Of a DNA stretch of 26,450 nt, positions 15,735 to 24,625 are shown one piece after another; position 1 is the stretch's first letter; every line of letters starts with the position of its first letter. A program made the position numbers and the translations under genes. The notes beneath the pieces are model-generated. The model was not told the DNA's origin. It saw only the letters and a list, made by a program, of their open reading frames with translations, and ran no database searches. Source of the DNA: an uncultured Prevotellaceae bacterium (GTDB lineage Bacteria > Bacteroidota > Bacteroidia > Bacteroidales > Bacteroidaceae); the NCBI GenBank assembly GCA_900543815.1, contig UQST01000037.1, forward strand, positions 1 to 26,450, written 5' to 3'.

Positions 15735-16346
15735 TTATCTTGTTTGTATGTTTGATTTTACTCGTTTGATAATCTCTTCGGTAAGCCTGCTCACGCTTTC
15801 CTCAAGTGTTAGTTTGCTTGTATCAATGCTGATGTCGGCATGTTCAGGCTCCTCAAAGGGGGCGCTGATGCCTGTGAAGTTCTTCACTTCACCACGGCGT
15901 GCACGAGCATACAAGCCTTTTACATCCCTACGCTCACACTCCTCTATAGGGGTGCTCACATACACTTCCATGAAGTCCTCAGAACCTACAATCTCACGTG
16001 CCATGCGGCGAAGATCGTTGGTAGGGCTGACAAAACAGGCCAAGGTGACGATGCCTGTCTGCACAAACAGTTTGCCCACCTCTGCTATTCTGCGTATGTT
16101 CTCATTGCGGTCCTCGGCTGTGAAACCCAGATTGCTGTTGATACCGGCTCTGATGTTGTCACCGTCCAGGATGCGGCACAGAATGCCTCGTGCATGAAGC
16201 TCACGCTCCACCCCCATGGCTACAGTGCTCTTTCCGCTTCCGCTCAAGCCCGTAAACCACACCATGATGCCTTTCTGACCGAGCAGTTGTTCCTTGTCTG
16301 CCCTACTCATCATGCGGTCGTATATGGGATAAATGTTTTCTGTCAT
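15735..16346 (-). CDS. cysC: Adenylylsulfate (APS) kinase
   Basis: A 203-residue kinase that phosphorylates APS to PAPS. Walker A GLSGSGKST is at 33-41, LDGDNIRAGINSNLGF (family: DGDNxRxGLxxxLGF) near 59-74, and FTGISAPFEEPEHADI near 157-172 is the family's C-terminal substrate block. The extension MTENIYPIYDRMMSRADKEQLLGQ before the core is ordinary for stand-alone CysC. The ATG at 16346 is 64 bases after the permease stop codon. With cysD and cysN it completes sulfate activation to PAPS, the donor needed by the sulfotransferase two genes on. Confidence 0.95.
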   Translation of the reverse strand: MTENIYPIYDRMMSRADKEQLLGQKGIMVWFTGLSGSGKSTVAMGVERELHARGILCRILDGDNIRAGINSNLGFTAEDRNENIRRIAEVGKLFVQTGIVTLACFVSPTNDLRRMAREIVGSEDFMEVYVSTPIEECERRDVKGLYARARRGEVKNFTGISAPFEEPEHADISIDTSKLTLEESVSRLTEEIIKRVKSNIQTR

Positions 16347-16410
16347 TATATATATGATGTCTTTTTGTTGTTCACATGTTATTCTTCCGTGCTCGTTTCT
16401 CCTTATATAT

Positions 16411-17991
16411 TTACGCGTAGAACTGCGGAATCAGGAAGACACTGAGGAAGAAGACGATTATATTCAGCGGCAAACCCACCTTCAGGAAGTCGGTGAAGCG
16501 GTAGCCGCCAATACCCTGCACTATCAGGTTTGTCTGATAGCCGATGGGCGTACTGAATGATGCACTGGCAGCAAAACAGATACATACAAAGAACGGCGTG
16601 GGGTCAACTCCCATGCGCGAACTGATTGACACAGCCAGAGGAAAGGCAAGTGCCGCTGCTGCATTGTTGGTTATCAGTTCGGTGAAGAGGTTTGTAATGA
16701 GGTACAGAGCAGCCAGCGCGATGTAAATGCCATTGCTGCTATGCCTTGCCTGGTCGGCCAGATCGATGACATAACCGGCAAGGAAGTCGGCCAGACCGCT
16801 GTTTATCATACCCTTGCTAATGCCAAAGGCGCATGCGATGGTAATGAGCACATCCCATGAGATGAGCTTTGTGTATTTGCGCTGGGCAAACATACCTGTC
16901 CATGCCATGATGACGGTTGTACAGCAGGCAAAGAAGAACATGTCCAACTTGATGTTCAGCCCCAGTGACTGCACAAAGGGAAGTTCACCAAGCGTAGCGC
17001 CCAAAATCATGATGGCAACCAGCACCACAGCCAGATACTTCTTCTTGCTGCTCAGTTCGGGCTCCACTCCTACAGGGTTGAGCATCCAGAACACACGGCT
17101 CTCTCCCCATGTGGGAATGAAAGTCTTGTCGGCATCCAGAAGCAGCGTATCGTGCTTGTCCAGCGGAGTATTCATCCAGTCACCGCCCAGCAATTCGCCC
17201 GAACGCCGGATACAGCGTACTGTAGCACCATAGTGGCGATAGAAGTCAAACTCACGGAGTGTCTTTCCAAGTCCGGGAAAACGGGTACTCAAGAGAGCCT
17301 CTACACGCACCACATCGGGCGATGATGCCTCTTCGCCGTCCTCGACTTCACCTTTACGGTCAGAAGGAAGCAAGTATCTGGATATCATCACCATGTAGAA
17401 CAAGCCAGCGAAGGCAATAAAGAGTCCCACCTTGCTAAGTTCAAACATAGCCAGCGGATGCCCGCCCTTGACGATTCCATCTGATATTCCATCAGAAACC
17501 AAACCGTTGAGCACGATATTGGTGCTTGTTCCGATAAGCGTACACATACCGCCAAGAATGGTGGCATAACTCAATGGGATGAGGAACTTTGATGGTTCCA
17601 TCTTCATTTTTTGTGCCCATCGCTTCACCACAGGAGCAAAGATGACCACCACAGGAGTGTTGTTGAGGAATGCCGACACAAAGGAAATGGCGGGCAGGAA
17701 ACGCATCAACGAGCGGGTCATTGTGGCGTTCTTGGAGGGTAACAAGCGTGCTACCAATGCCTCCAGCACCCCACTCTTTCTCACTCCCTCTGATACCAGA
17801 TAAAGCAATGCCACCGTAATCATCCCTTTGTTGGAAAAACCTTCCAGCGCCTCTTTGGGAGTGAGAATACCGGCACAGAGCATGAGCACAACGGCTGTGA
17901 AAAGTATAAGACCGGGTCTCATCTTATCGGCTATCAAAGCCCATAACATGAACAGAAGAACCAGACCTACGTATATACTTTGGAAATCCAT
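16411..17991 (-). CDS. SLC13/DASS family anion permease (probable sulfate transporter)
   Basis: A 526-residue membrane protein. Two hydrophobic halves (about 1-205 and 318-526) flank a hydrophilic loop (about 210-315) that looks like one TrkA-C/RCK-C-type regulatory domain; many relatives carry two. Transport motifs are visible: FLNNTPVVV near 108-116, GTSTN near 153-157, ITNNAAAAL near 444-452 and TPIGYQTN near 480-487, the paired SNT-like sites of the family. DASS carriers are Na+-coupled and move sulfate or dicarboxylates. Being the first gene of a cysCDN operon argues for sulfate. It follows the promoter at 18063-18070 and a leader hairpin. Confidence 0.88.
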   Translation of the reverse strand: MDFQSIYVGLVLLFMLWALIADKMRPGLILFTAVVLMLCAGILTPKEALEGFSNKGMITVALLYLVSEGVRKSGVLEALVARLLPSKNATMTRSLMRFLPAISFVSAFLNNTPVVVIFAPVVKRWAQKMKMEPSKFLIPLSYATILGGMCTLIGTSTNIVLNGLVSDGISDGIVKGGHPLAMFELSKVGLFIAFAGLFYMVMISRYLLPSDRKGEVEDGEEASSPDVVRVEALLSTRFPGLGKTLREFDFYRHYGATVRCIRRSGELLGGDWMNTPLDKHDTLLLDADKTFIPTWGESRVFWMLNPVGVEPELSSKKKYLAVVLVAIMILGATLGELPFVQSLGLNIKLDMFFFACCTTVIMAWTGMFAQRKYTKLISWDVLITIACAFGISKGMINSGLADFLAGYVIDLADQARHSSNGIYIALAALYLITNLFTELITNNAAAALAFPLAVSISSRMGVDPTPFFVCICFAASASFSTPIGYQTNLIVQGIGGYRFTDFLKVGLPLNIIVFFLSVFLIPQFYA

Positions 17992-18009
17992 CTATCTTTC
18001 TACTCTTAT

Positions 18010-18051
18010 GCACCCCACTGGAAGGATTTTCCTTCCGTTTTCGAAGGGTGC
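18010..18051 (-). promoter_or_regulatory. Two-tier hairpin in the leader of the sulfate operon
   Basis: On the minus strand GCACCC (18051-18046) pairs with GGGTGC (18015-18010), and inside it GGAAGG (18036-18031) pairs with CCTTCC (18025-18020) over a five-base loop. It lies between the promoter and the permease ATG, ends 18 bases before the ATG, and has no T-run, so it is not a terminator. It may regulate translation or protect the mRNA end. Confidence 0.65.
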
Positions 18052-18062
18052 CTTTTGGCTTG

Positions 18063-18070
18063 CAAAGTTA
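18063..18070 (-). promoter_or_regulatory. Bacteroidota promoter (-7 TAACTTTG, -33 TTG) of the sulfate operon
   Basis: Minus-strand TAACTTTG matches TAnnTTTG; TTG at 18094-18092 is 21 bases upstream. The -33 part lies inside the hairpin at 18078-18118. The expected leader before the permease ATG at 17991 is about 68 bases. Confidence 0.75.
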
Positions 18071-18118
18071 TAAAATAAAGTTGGTATCTCCCAATAAGTT
18101 AAAGGGAAATACCAACTT
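18071..18118 (-). terminator. Putative terminator of the carB operon, overlapping the next promoter
   Basis: Positions 18118-18104 and 18092-18078 form a 15-bp stem with one G-T pair and an 11-base loop, followed on the minus strand by TTATTTTATAA. It lies 33 bases after the carB stop codon. The stem is AT-rich, so it could instead be a protein-binding dyad. Confidence 0.6.
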
Positions 18119-18150
18119 ACAATACAGTACCAAGCCCTCAGGGCTGGCAA

Positions 18151-21100
18151 TTACTTATACTCGCTCCAGCTCTTGATGGCCAGGTCTTCTACCTTCACGG
18201 TGCAGAATGCATGGATGAAAGCGGCGGCCAAACGTGAGTTCGTAATCAGGGGAACGTTCAAGTCAACGGATGCACGACGAATCTTGTAGCCATTGGTAAG
18301 CTCTCCTGCAGTCAGGTCTTTGGGGATGTTCACCACCATATCTATCTTGTGCTGGTGCAGCAGTTCCAGTGCCTGAGGATGCTGACCCTCCTGGCTTGGC
18401 CAATAGACTGTGGTGTTCTCGATGCCATTCTCTGTCAGGTAACGGCTTGTACCGCCGGTAGCGTACAGTTCGTAACCATGTTCGATGAGCGTGCGTGCAG
18501 CATCCAGCATGGCAGCCTTATCCTTGGCTGTACCTGTTGAGAGCAGGATGCTCTTCTTGGGAATGCGATGACCGACAGACAGCATAGCCTTCAGCAGAGC
18601 CGTATTCACGTCGTCGCCCAGGCAACCTACCTCGCCGGTACTGCTCATGTCAACACCCAACACGGGATCGGCCTTCTGCAGACGGTTGAAGCTGAACTGG
18701 CTTGCCTTGATACCCACATAGTCGAAGTCGAAGAAACTCTTGTGGGGTTTCTCCACTGGCAGACCAAGCATCACCTTAGTGGCAAGTTCGATGAGGTTGA
18801 TCTTCAACACCTTGCTCACGAATGGGAAGCTACGGCTCGCACGCAGGTTACACTCGATAACCTTGATTTCGTTGTCGCGTGCCAGATACTGGATATTGAA
18901 GGGGCCACTGATGTTCAGTTCCTTGGCTATCTGTGCGCTTATCTTCTTGATGCGTCTTACAGTCTCCACATACAGCTTCTGAGCAGGGAACTGGATGGTA
19001 GCGTCACCACTATGCACGCCGGCAAACTCGATGTGCTCGCTGATGGCATAAGCGATGATTTCGCCGTTTCTTGCCACTGCATCCATCTCCACCTCCTTGG
19101 TGTTCTGCATGAACTTGCTTATTACCACGGGATGTTTCTTGGACACATTTGCCGCAAGCTTCAGGAAACGCTCCAGTTCGTCCTGGTTTGAGCAGACGTT
19201 CATAGCGGCTCCACTGAGCACGTATGATGGTCTTACCAGCACGGGGAAGCCTACTCTGTCGATGAACACCTGTACATCCTCCATTGAGGTCAGTGCACTC
19301 CATTCGGGCTGGTCAACACCGATGCGGTCAAGCATAGCGCTGAACTTGTCACGGTCCTCAGCATTGTCGATGTACTTGGCCTGAGTGCCAAGAATGGGCA
19401 CACGCTGGGCATCAAGCTTCATGGCAAGGTTGTTGGGAATCTGTCCACCTGTGCTTACCACCACACCCTTCGGGCATTCGAGGTCCAGGATATCCATCAC
19501 ACGCTCGAATGTCAACTCGTCAAAGTAGAGGCGGTCACACATATCATAGTCTGTAGAAACCGTCTCGGGGTTGTAGTTAATCATCACGCTGCGGTAACCT
19601 TCCTTGCGTATCGTGTTGAGTGCCTGCACACCACACCAGTCGAACTCAACCGATGAACCAATGCGGTATGCACCGCTTCCGAGCACTACGATGCTTCTCT
19701 TGTCTGACTCGAAGGTGATATCATGAGCCACACCACTATAAGTAAGGTACAGATAGTTGGTCTGTGCGGGATACTCGGCAGCCAGTGTATCAATCTGCTT
19801 CACTACAGGCAGGATGCCCATCTGCTTACGCTTGGCGCGAACGGCCAGTGTAGCATCCTCAAGATCCATCTCCTGCTCCATGCCCAAAGCACGAGCCACC
19901 TGGAAGTCGGTGAAACCGTATATTTTAGCCTCACGAAGCAAATCGGCCTCCAGTACATTGATGTTGGCGCACTGATGAAGGCGGTTGTCAATGTCGTAGA
20001 TGTTCTTCAGCTTCTGCAGGAACCACTTGTCAATCTTCGTCAGATCATGTATCTGGTCGATGGTGTATCCCTGTGCCATTGCCTTTGCAATGATGAAGAT
20101 ACGCTTGTCGGTAGGCTCCTTCAGGGCTTTGTCGATATCTTCGATTACAAGTTCCTTGTTCTCGATGAAACCGTGCATTCCTTGTCCTATCATGCGCAAA
20201 CCCTTCTGGATAGCCTCTTCGAAGGTGCGTCCGATGGCCATCACCTCACCTACGCTCTTCATGCTGCTGCCCAACTCTCTATCCACACCACGGAACTTTC
20301 CGAGGTCCCAACGGGGTATCTTACATACCACATAGTCAAGAGCAGGCTCAAAGAATGCGCTGGTGGTCTTTGTCACCGAGTTCTTCAGCTCAAACAAACC
20401 GTATCCCAGACCCAACTTGGCAGCTACAAATGCCAAGGGATAACCTGTTGCCTTGCTGGCCAATGCAGAGCTACGGCTCAAGCGGGCGTTTACCTCAATC
20501 ACACGATAATCCTCGCTCTGGGGGTCAAAGGCATACTGCACGTTGCACTCACCCACGATACCGATGTGACGGATAATCTTGATGCTCAGAGCACGCAGTT
20601 TATGATACTCACTGTTGGTCAGTGTCTGTGAGGGTGCTATCACTATACTTTCGCCCGTATGGATACCCAGAGGGTCGAAGTTCTCCATGTTGCACACCGT
20701 GATGCAGTTGTCATAACGGTCACGCACTACCTCGTACTCAATCTCCTTCCAGCCCTTGAGGCTCTTCTCCACCAGTACCTGGGGAGAGAAAGCAAAGGCC
20801 TTCTCGGCGATGCGGTCCAGCTCCTCCTCGTTGTCGCAGAAACCAGAACCCAGTCCGCCCAGTGCATAAGCAGCACGGATGATGACGGGATAGCCCAGCT
20901 CTTTGGCTGCCCTGCGGGCATCTTCTATATTCTCACATGCCTGGCTCTTGATGGTCTTCACATCGATTTCATCGAGTTTCTCCACAAAGAGCTCGCGGTC
21001 TTCGGTGTCGATGATTGCCTGTACGGGAGTACCCAGAACCTTCACGCCATACTTCTCCAGCACTCCGCTCTTGTAGAGCTCCACTCCGCAGTTGAGGGCA

Positions 21101-21378
21101 GTCTGGCCTCCGAAGGCGAGCAGGATACCTTGCGGGCGCTCCTTTTCGATTACCTTCTCCACGAAATAAGGTGTTACCGGCAGGAAGTAAATCTGGTCGG
21201 CAACTCCCTCGCTGGTCTGAACCGTAGCGATATTGGGGTTGATGAGTACACTCTTGATACCCTCCTCGCGCAGGGCTTTGAGTGCCTGTGAGCCAGAGTA
21301 GTCAAACTCTCCAGCCTCTCCAATCTTCAGTGCGCCCGAACCGAGCAGCAGGACTTTCTTTATGTTGCTATCTACCAT
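18151..21378 (-). CDS. carB: Carbamoyl-phosphate synthase large subunit
   Basis: A 1075-residue enzyme that makes carbamoyl phosphate from bicarbonate, ammonia supplied by CarA, and two ATP, for pyrimidine and arginine synthesis. Two homologous ATP-grasp halves are clear: GSGALKIGEAGEFDYSGSQA near the N-terminus with the carboxyphosphate domain to about 400, and GSGAYRIGSSVEFDWCGVQA opening the carbamate half near 560. An oligomerisation region lies between, and an MGS-like allosteric domain follows about 935 (KSILLSTGTAKDKAAML). The first-half signature resembles that of eukaryotic CPSases more than E. coli CarB (GPIVIGQACEFDYSG). It begins 10 bases after carA. Confidence 0.97.
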   Translation of the reverse strand: MVDSNIKKVLLLGSGALKIGEAGEFDYSGSQALKALREEGIKSVLINPNIATVQTSEGVADQIYFLPVTPYFVEKVIEKERPQGILLAFGGQTALNCGVELYKSGVLEKYGVKVLGTPVQAIIDTEDRELFVEKLDEIDVKTIKSQACENIEDARRAAKELGYPVIIRAAYALGGLGSGFCDNEEELDRIAEKAFAFSPQVLVEKSLKGWKEIEYEVVRDRYDNCITVCNMENFDPLGIHTGESIVIAPSQTLTNSEYHKLRALSIKIIRHIGIVGECNVQYAFDPQSEDYRVIEVNARLSRSSALASKATGYPLAFVAAKLGLGYGLFELKNSVTKTTSAFFEPALDYVVCKIPRWDLGKFRGVDRELGSSMKSVGEVMAIGRTFEEAIQKGLRMIGQGMHGFIENKELVIEDIDKALKEPTDKRIFIIAKAMAQGYTIDQIHDLTKIDKWFLQKLKNIYDIDNRLHQCANINVLEADLLREAKIYGFTDFQVARALGMEQEMDLEDATLAVRAKRKQMGILPVVKQIDTLAAEYPAQTNYLYLTYSGVAHDITFESDKRSIVVLGSGAYRIGSSVEFDWCGVQALNTIRKEGYRSVMINYNPETVSTDYDMCDRLYFDELTFERVMDILDLECPKGVVVSTGGQIPNNLAMKLDAQRVPILGTQAKYIDNAEDRDKFSAMLDRIGVDQPEWSALTSMEDVQVFIDRVGFPVLVRPSYVLSGAAMNVCSNQDELERFLKLAANVSKKHPVVISKFMQNTKEVEMDAVARNGEIIAYAISEHIEFAGVHSGDATIQFPAQKLYVETVRRIKKISAQIAKELNISGPFNIQYLARDNEIKVIECNLRASRSFPFVSKVLKINLIELATKVMLGLPVEKPHKSFFDFDYVGIKASQFSFNRLQKADPVLGVDMSSTGEVGCLGDDVNTALLKAMLSVGHRIPKKSILLSTGTAKDKAAMLDAARTLIEHGYELYATGGTSRYLTENGIENTTVYWPSQEGQHPQALELLHQHKIDMVVNIPKDLTAGELTNGYKIRRASVDLNVPLITNSRLAAAFIHAFCTVKVEDLAIKSWSEYK

Positions 21379-21388
21379 GATATCTATA

Positions 21389-22468
21389 TTAGAGAAGTTT
21401 CACAAAGTCGTCAAACATATACTCTGTATCCACTGGACCGGAGCAAGCTTCGGGGTGGAACTGTGCCGAGAACCAGGGGTTCTTCTTGTGACGCACACCC
21501 TCGTTGCTGCCGTCGTTCATGTTCACGAACATAGGCTCCCAATCAGCAGGCAGAGAAGATGAATCCACTGCATAGCCGTGATTCTGGCTGGTGATGAAGC
21601 ACGTCTCAGTACCAACCTTGCGCACGGGCTGGTTGTGACTGCGGTGACCATACTTCAGTTTGTAGATTCTTGCACCGGCAGCCTTGCTCAGGAGCTGGTT
21701 GCCCATGCAGATGCCCATACAGGGACGCACCACGGGATTGGCCAGGAAGCGGCGGATGTTCTGCACAGTCACCTCACAGGTTTCAGGATCACCGGGACCA
21801 TTGGCAAGGAACAGACCGTCAAACTCCAGCTCGTTGAAATCGTAGTTCCAGGGTACACGGATAACCTCCACACCGCGGCGAATCAGGCAGCGCAGGATGT
21901 TGGCCTTCACGCCACAATCCACCAGCACCACCTTCTTGTCAGCACCCTCGTTGTACTTGATTACCTCGCGGCAGGAAACCTGATCTACAAAGTTGACGCC
22001 TGCATAATCTGCCTCGGGCACTTCGTCGGGCATATCATCAAAGAGAATCTTGCCCATCATCACTCCGTGTTCCCTCAGCACCTTGGTCAGCTGGCGTGTA
22101 TCAATGCCTGTGATGCCAGGCACCTTCTCTCTCTTGAGCCAGTCAGCCAGAGTCTCCACTCCGTTCCAGTGGCTGAACTCACGGCTGTAATCACTCACGA
22201 TAATGGCACGCACGTGTATCTTCTCGCTCTCCATGAAAGTAGGAAGTCCATTCTCTTCGAATGTGAAGGGTGGCACTCCATAGTTGCCAACCAGCGGGAA
22301 GGTGAGTGTCATCAACTGTCCGGCATAGGAGGGGTCGGTCAAGCTCTCGGGATAACCCATCATAGCGGTATTGAACACCACCTCTCCTGCCACAGGTTTC
22401 TCGTAACCGAACGAAGTGCCATGAAACTCCGTTCCGTCTTCCAGTCTCAGTGTAACCTTTCTGTTCAT
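21389..22468 (-). CDS. carA: Carbamoyl-phosphate synthase small (glutaminase) subunit
   Basis: A 359-residue class I glutamine amidotransferase that hydrolyses glutamine and channels ammonia to CarB. The N-terminal CPSase small-chain domain shows GYPESLTDPSYAGQ (38-51) and GIDTRQLTKVLRE (121-133). The GATase domain has the nucleophile C254 in GICMGNQ (252-258; family usually GICLGHQ), SQNHGYAVD (294-302) and the triad pair H338/E340 in FHPE. The ATG directly follows the stop codon of the PurF-like gene with no gap, and carB follows after 10 bases, so the three are one operon with likely translational coupling. Confidence 0.96.
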   Translation of the reverse strand: MNRKVTLRLEDGTEFHGTSFGYEKPVAGEVVFNTAMMGYPESLTDPSYAGQLMTLTFPLVGNYGVPPFTFEENGLPTFMESEKIHVRAIIVSDYSREFSHWNGVETLADWLKREKVPGITGIDTRQLTKVLREHGVMMGKILFDDMPDEVPEADYAGVNFVDQVSCREVIKYNEGADKKVVLVDCGVKANILRCLIRRGVEVIRVPWNYDFNELEFDGLFLANGPGDPETCEVTVQNIRRFLANPVVRPCMGICMGNQLLSKAAGARIYKLKYGHRSHNQPVRKVGTETCFITSQNHGYAVDSSSLPADWEPMFVNMNDGSNEGVRHKKNPWFSAQFHPEACSGPVDTEYMFDDFVKLL

Positions 22469-24361
22469 TTATTTCTTTGAATAGATGTTCTCGTAATAGT
22501 CTATGAAAGCCAAGTTCAGAAGCTTTACGCCACCAGGTGTGGGATAGTCGCCGCTGAAGTACCAGTCGCCCAGATGTGCAGGACAGGCGCGATGCAAGCC
22601 GTCCAGAGTCTGATATACAATCTCTATCGGTGTGGTCACCTCTGCGGGACGAAGCATCTCCACCATCTTTTCGGAAATCTCCTCATCGGCAAAGGGTGCG
22701 TATATCTCCTTCACGTAGTTCACCATCTCGTCGGCTGGCAACTCGCACTGAGCCTTGCTCTTGGCATACACATCATCGATGAGGTGCTCCTGCTTTCTCT
22801 CCTTCAGCAGTTCGATGGCTGCTCTGAAAGCAATAAACTCATCCATGCGCGACATGTCGATGCCGTAATAGTCGGGATAGCGAACCTGCGGACTGCTGCT
22901 CACCAGCACTATCTTGCGGGGATGCAAGCGGTCCAGGATGCGTATGATACTCTCCTTCAAAGTGGTTCCGCGCACGATACTGTCGTCGATGACAACCAGA
23001 TTATCCACGTATGGTTCCAGACTGCCGTAGGTGATGTCATACACATGCGCTGCCAGATCATTGCGGCTGTTGCCCTCGGTGATAAAGGTGCGCAGCTTGA
23101 TGTCCTTGATGGCAACCTTCTCGCTTCTGATGTATGGACGCAGCACCTGCTTGATTTCCTCGATGGTGGGTTGGTGGTCTTGGGTCAGTTCGAAGAGTTC
23201 TTGCGCCTTCTGATGATTGAGCTTCTTCTTGAATCCGTCCAGCATGCCGTAGAATGCCACTTCGGCTGTGTTGGGGATGAAGCTGAACACCGTGTGGGCG
23301 ATATCACCGTCAACAGCCTCACCGATGCGTTCTGTCAACTGCTCACCCAGCGCCTTGCGCTCCTTATATATATCGCGGTCACTTCCTCGGCTGAAGTAGA
23401 TGCGCTCGAAGGAACAAGCTTTCTTCACACCGGGCTGAAGTATCTGAGTGAGGCTCACTTCTCCGTTGCGACGCACGGTGAGAGCTTGTCCGGGAGCCAG
23501 CTCCTGTATCTGATCGGTCTCCAGGTCGAAGGCAGTCTGTATCACAGGACGCTCACTGGCCAGCACTACAACTTCCTCATCGCGATACCAGAAAGCCGGT
23601 CTCAGTCCCCAGGGATCACGCATGCTGAACATCTCACCGCTTCCGGTGAAGCCACATATCACATAACCACCGTCAAAGAGAGGCGCACTCGTGTGCAGAA
23701 CATTGCGCACGTCGATGTTCTTCTCTATGAAGTGGGTGATGTCCAAGCCTTCAAGCTTTCTGTCCAGAGCGATGTTATACACACGCTCGCTCTCTCTGTC
23801 CAGTCTGTGTCCCATCAGTTCCAGCATCACATAAGTGTCGCTGTAGATGCGGGGGTGATGACCTTTGGCCACTATCTCATTGAACACATCATCGGTGTTG
23901 GTGAGGTTGAAGTTGCCGCACAGACACAGGTTCTTGGCCTTCCAGTTGTTTCTGCGCATGAAGGGATGCACATAAGAAAGGCCACTCTTGCCGGTCGTCG
24001 AATACCGGAGGTGGCCCATATATATATCACCAGCAAATGGCAGATTCTCCTTTACAAAGGATACATCCGACAACTGCTCGGGTGAATAGTTGGCAAACTG
24101 CTTTTGCACGTTCTGGAAAATCTCGGTGATAGCACCGCTTCCAAGCGCACGCTCACGAAACATGTATTCCTGTCCGGGTGCTGCCTCCATCTTTACGCTA
24201 GCCAGTCCCGCGCCTTCCTGGCCACGGTTGTGCTGCTTCTCCATCAGGAGGTAAAGCTTGTTGAGCCCGTACATCCACGTGCCGTATTTCTCTTGATAAT
24301 ACTCCAAGGGCTTGAGCAGGCGTATCATGGCCACTCCGCACTCATGCTTAAGTTGTTCCAT
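22469..24361 (-). CDS. Enlarged PurF-like amidophosphoribosyltransferase / class II glutamine amidotransferase
   Basis: A 630-residue protein; ordinary PurF has about 470. The Ntn glutaminase starts at C8 in HECGVAM, implying removal of seven residues, with HNRGQEGAG (44-52), HLRYSTTG (117-124), CGNFN (148-152) and RDPWGLRP (248-255). A type I phosphoribosyltransferase domain follows with the PRPP loop VVIDDSIVRGTT (456-467). Compared with PurF there is an insertion of some 45 or more residues at about 376-420, and a C-terminal extension after about 540. PurF makes phosphoribosylamine from PRPP and glutamine; here, first in a carAB operon, an altered role is possible. Comparable proteins sit beside carAB in Bacteroides, from memory. 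Confidence 0.85.
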   Translation of the reverse strand: MEQLKHECGVAMIRLLKPLEYYQEKYGTWMYGLNKLYLLMEKQHNRGQEGAGLASVKMEAAPGQEYMFRERALGSGAITEIFQNVQKQFANYSPEQLSDVSFVKENLPFAGDIYMGHLRYSTTGKSGLSYVHPFMRRNNWKAKNLCLCGNFNLTNTDDVFNEIVAKGHHPRIYSDTYVMLELMGHRLDRESERVYNIALDRKLEGLDITHFIEKNIDVRNVLHTSAPLFDGGYVICGFTGSGEMFSMRDPWGLRPAFWYRDEEVVVLASERPVIQTAFDLETDQIQELAPGQALTVRRNGEVSLTQILQPGVKKACSFERIYFSRGSDRDIYKERKALGEQLTERIGEAVDGDIAHTVFSFIPNTAEVAFYGMLDGFKKKLNHQKAQELFELTQDHQPTIEEIKQVLRPYIRSEKVAIKDIKLRTFITEGNSRNDLAAHVYDITYGSLEPYVDNLVVIDDSIVRGTTLKESIIRILDRLHPRKIVLVSSSPQVRYPDYYGIDMSRMDEFIAFRAAIELLKERKQEHLIDDVYAKSKAQCELPADEMVNYVKEIYAPFADEEISEKMVEMLRPAEVTTPIEIVYQTLDGLHRACPAHLGDWYFSGDYPTPGGVKLLNLAFIDYYENIYSKK

Positions 24362-24471
24362 TTGCTTATATTATTGTATTGGATGTGCAGTTCAATCTTT
24401 CTGTCTCGTGCCTTCGGGCCGTATGCGAGCCAATTAGGGCTCTCACAGGGCCGTCTCAGTCTAAGGTCATG

Positions 24472-24479
24472 CAAAAGTA
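24472..24479 (-). promoter_or_regulatory. Bacteroidota -7 element (TACTTTTG) for the purF-like/carAB operon
   Basis: Minus-strand TACTTTTG fits TAnnTTTG. The -33 element is not clear. It implies a leader of about 105 bases, long enough for post-transcriptional control, although I could not define an attenuator or leader peptide. Confidence 0.55.
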
Positions 24480-24625
24480 GTACTTTTATAGCACACGGGA
24501 AAGTATATAGCCAACAAACTTCTCATCTTTCTTCATTCACCCAAATCTGCCGTTGGTCTCATGGTTGCGCGACTCCGCTTCCGACTTTTCTCGCAATGTC
24601 TGCCATCGGAACAGAAATAAATTGC

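Noticed and set aside
12096..16346. Reading cysC-cysD-cysN as a normal cysteine-assimilation operon
   Set aside because: No cysH, cysI or cysJ is present, and a PAPS-using sulfotransferase follows. Reductive genes may exist elsewhere, so this is not excluded for the whole genome.
22574..24085. Open frame of about 500 codons on the plus strand opposite the PurF-like gene
   Set aside because: It is a codon-usage shadow of the real gene, with the same His/Leu/Val-rich composition as the other antisense frames.
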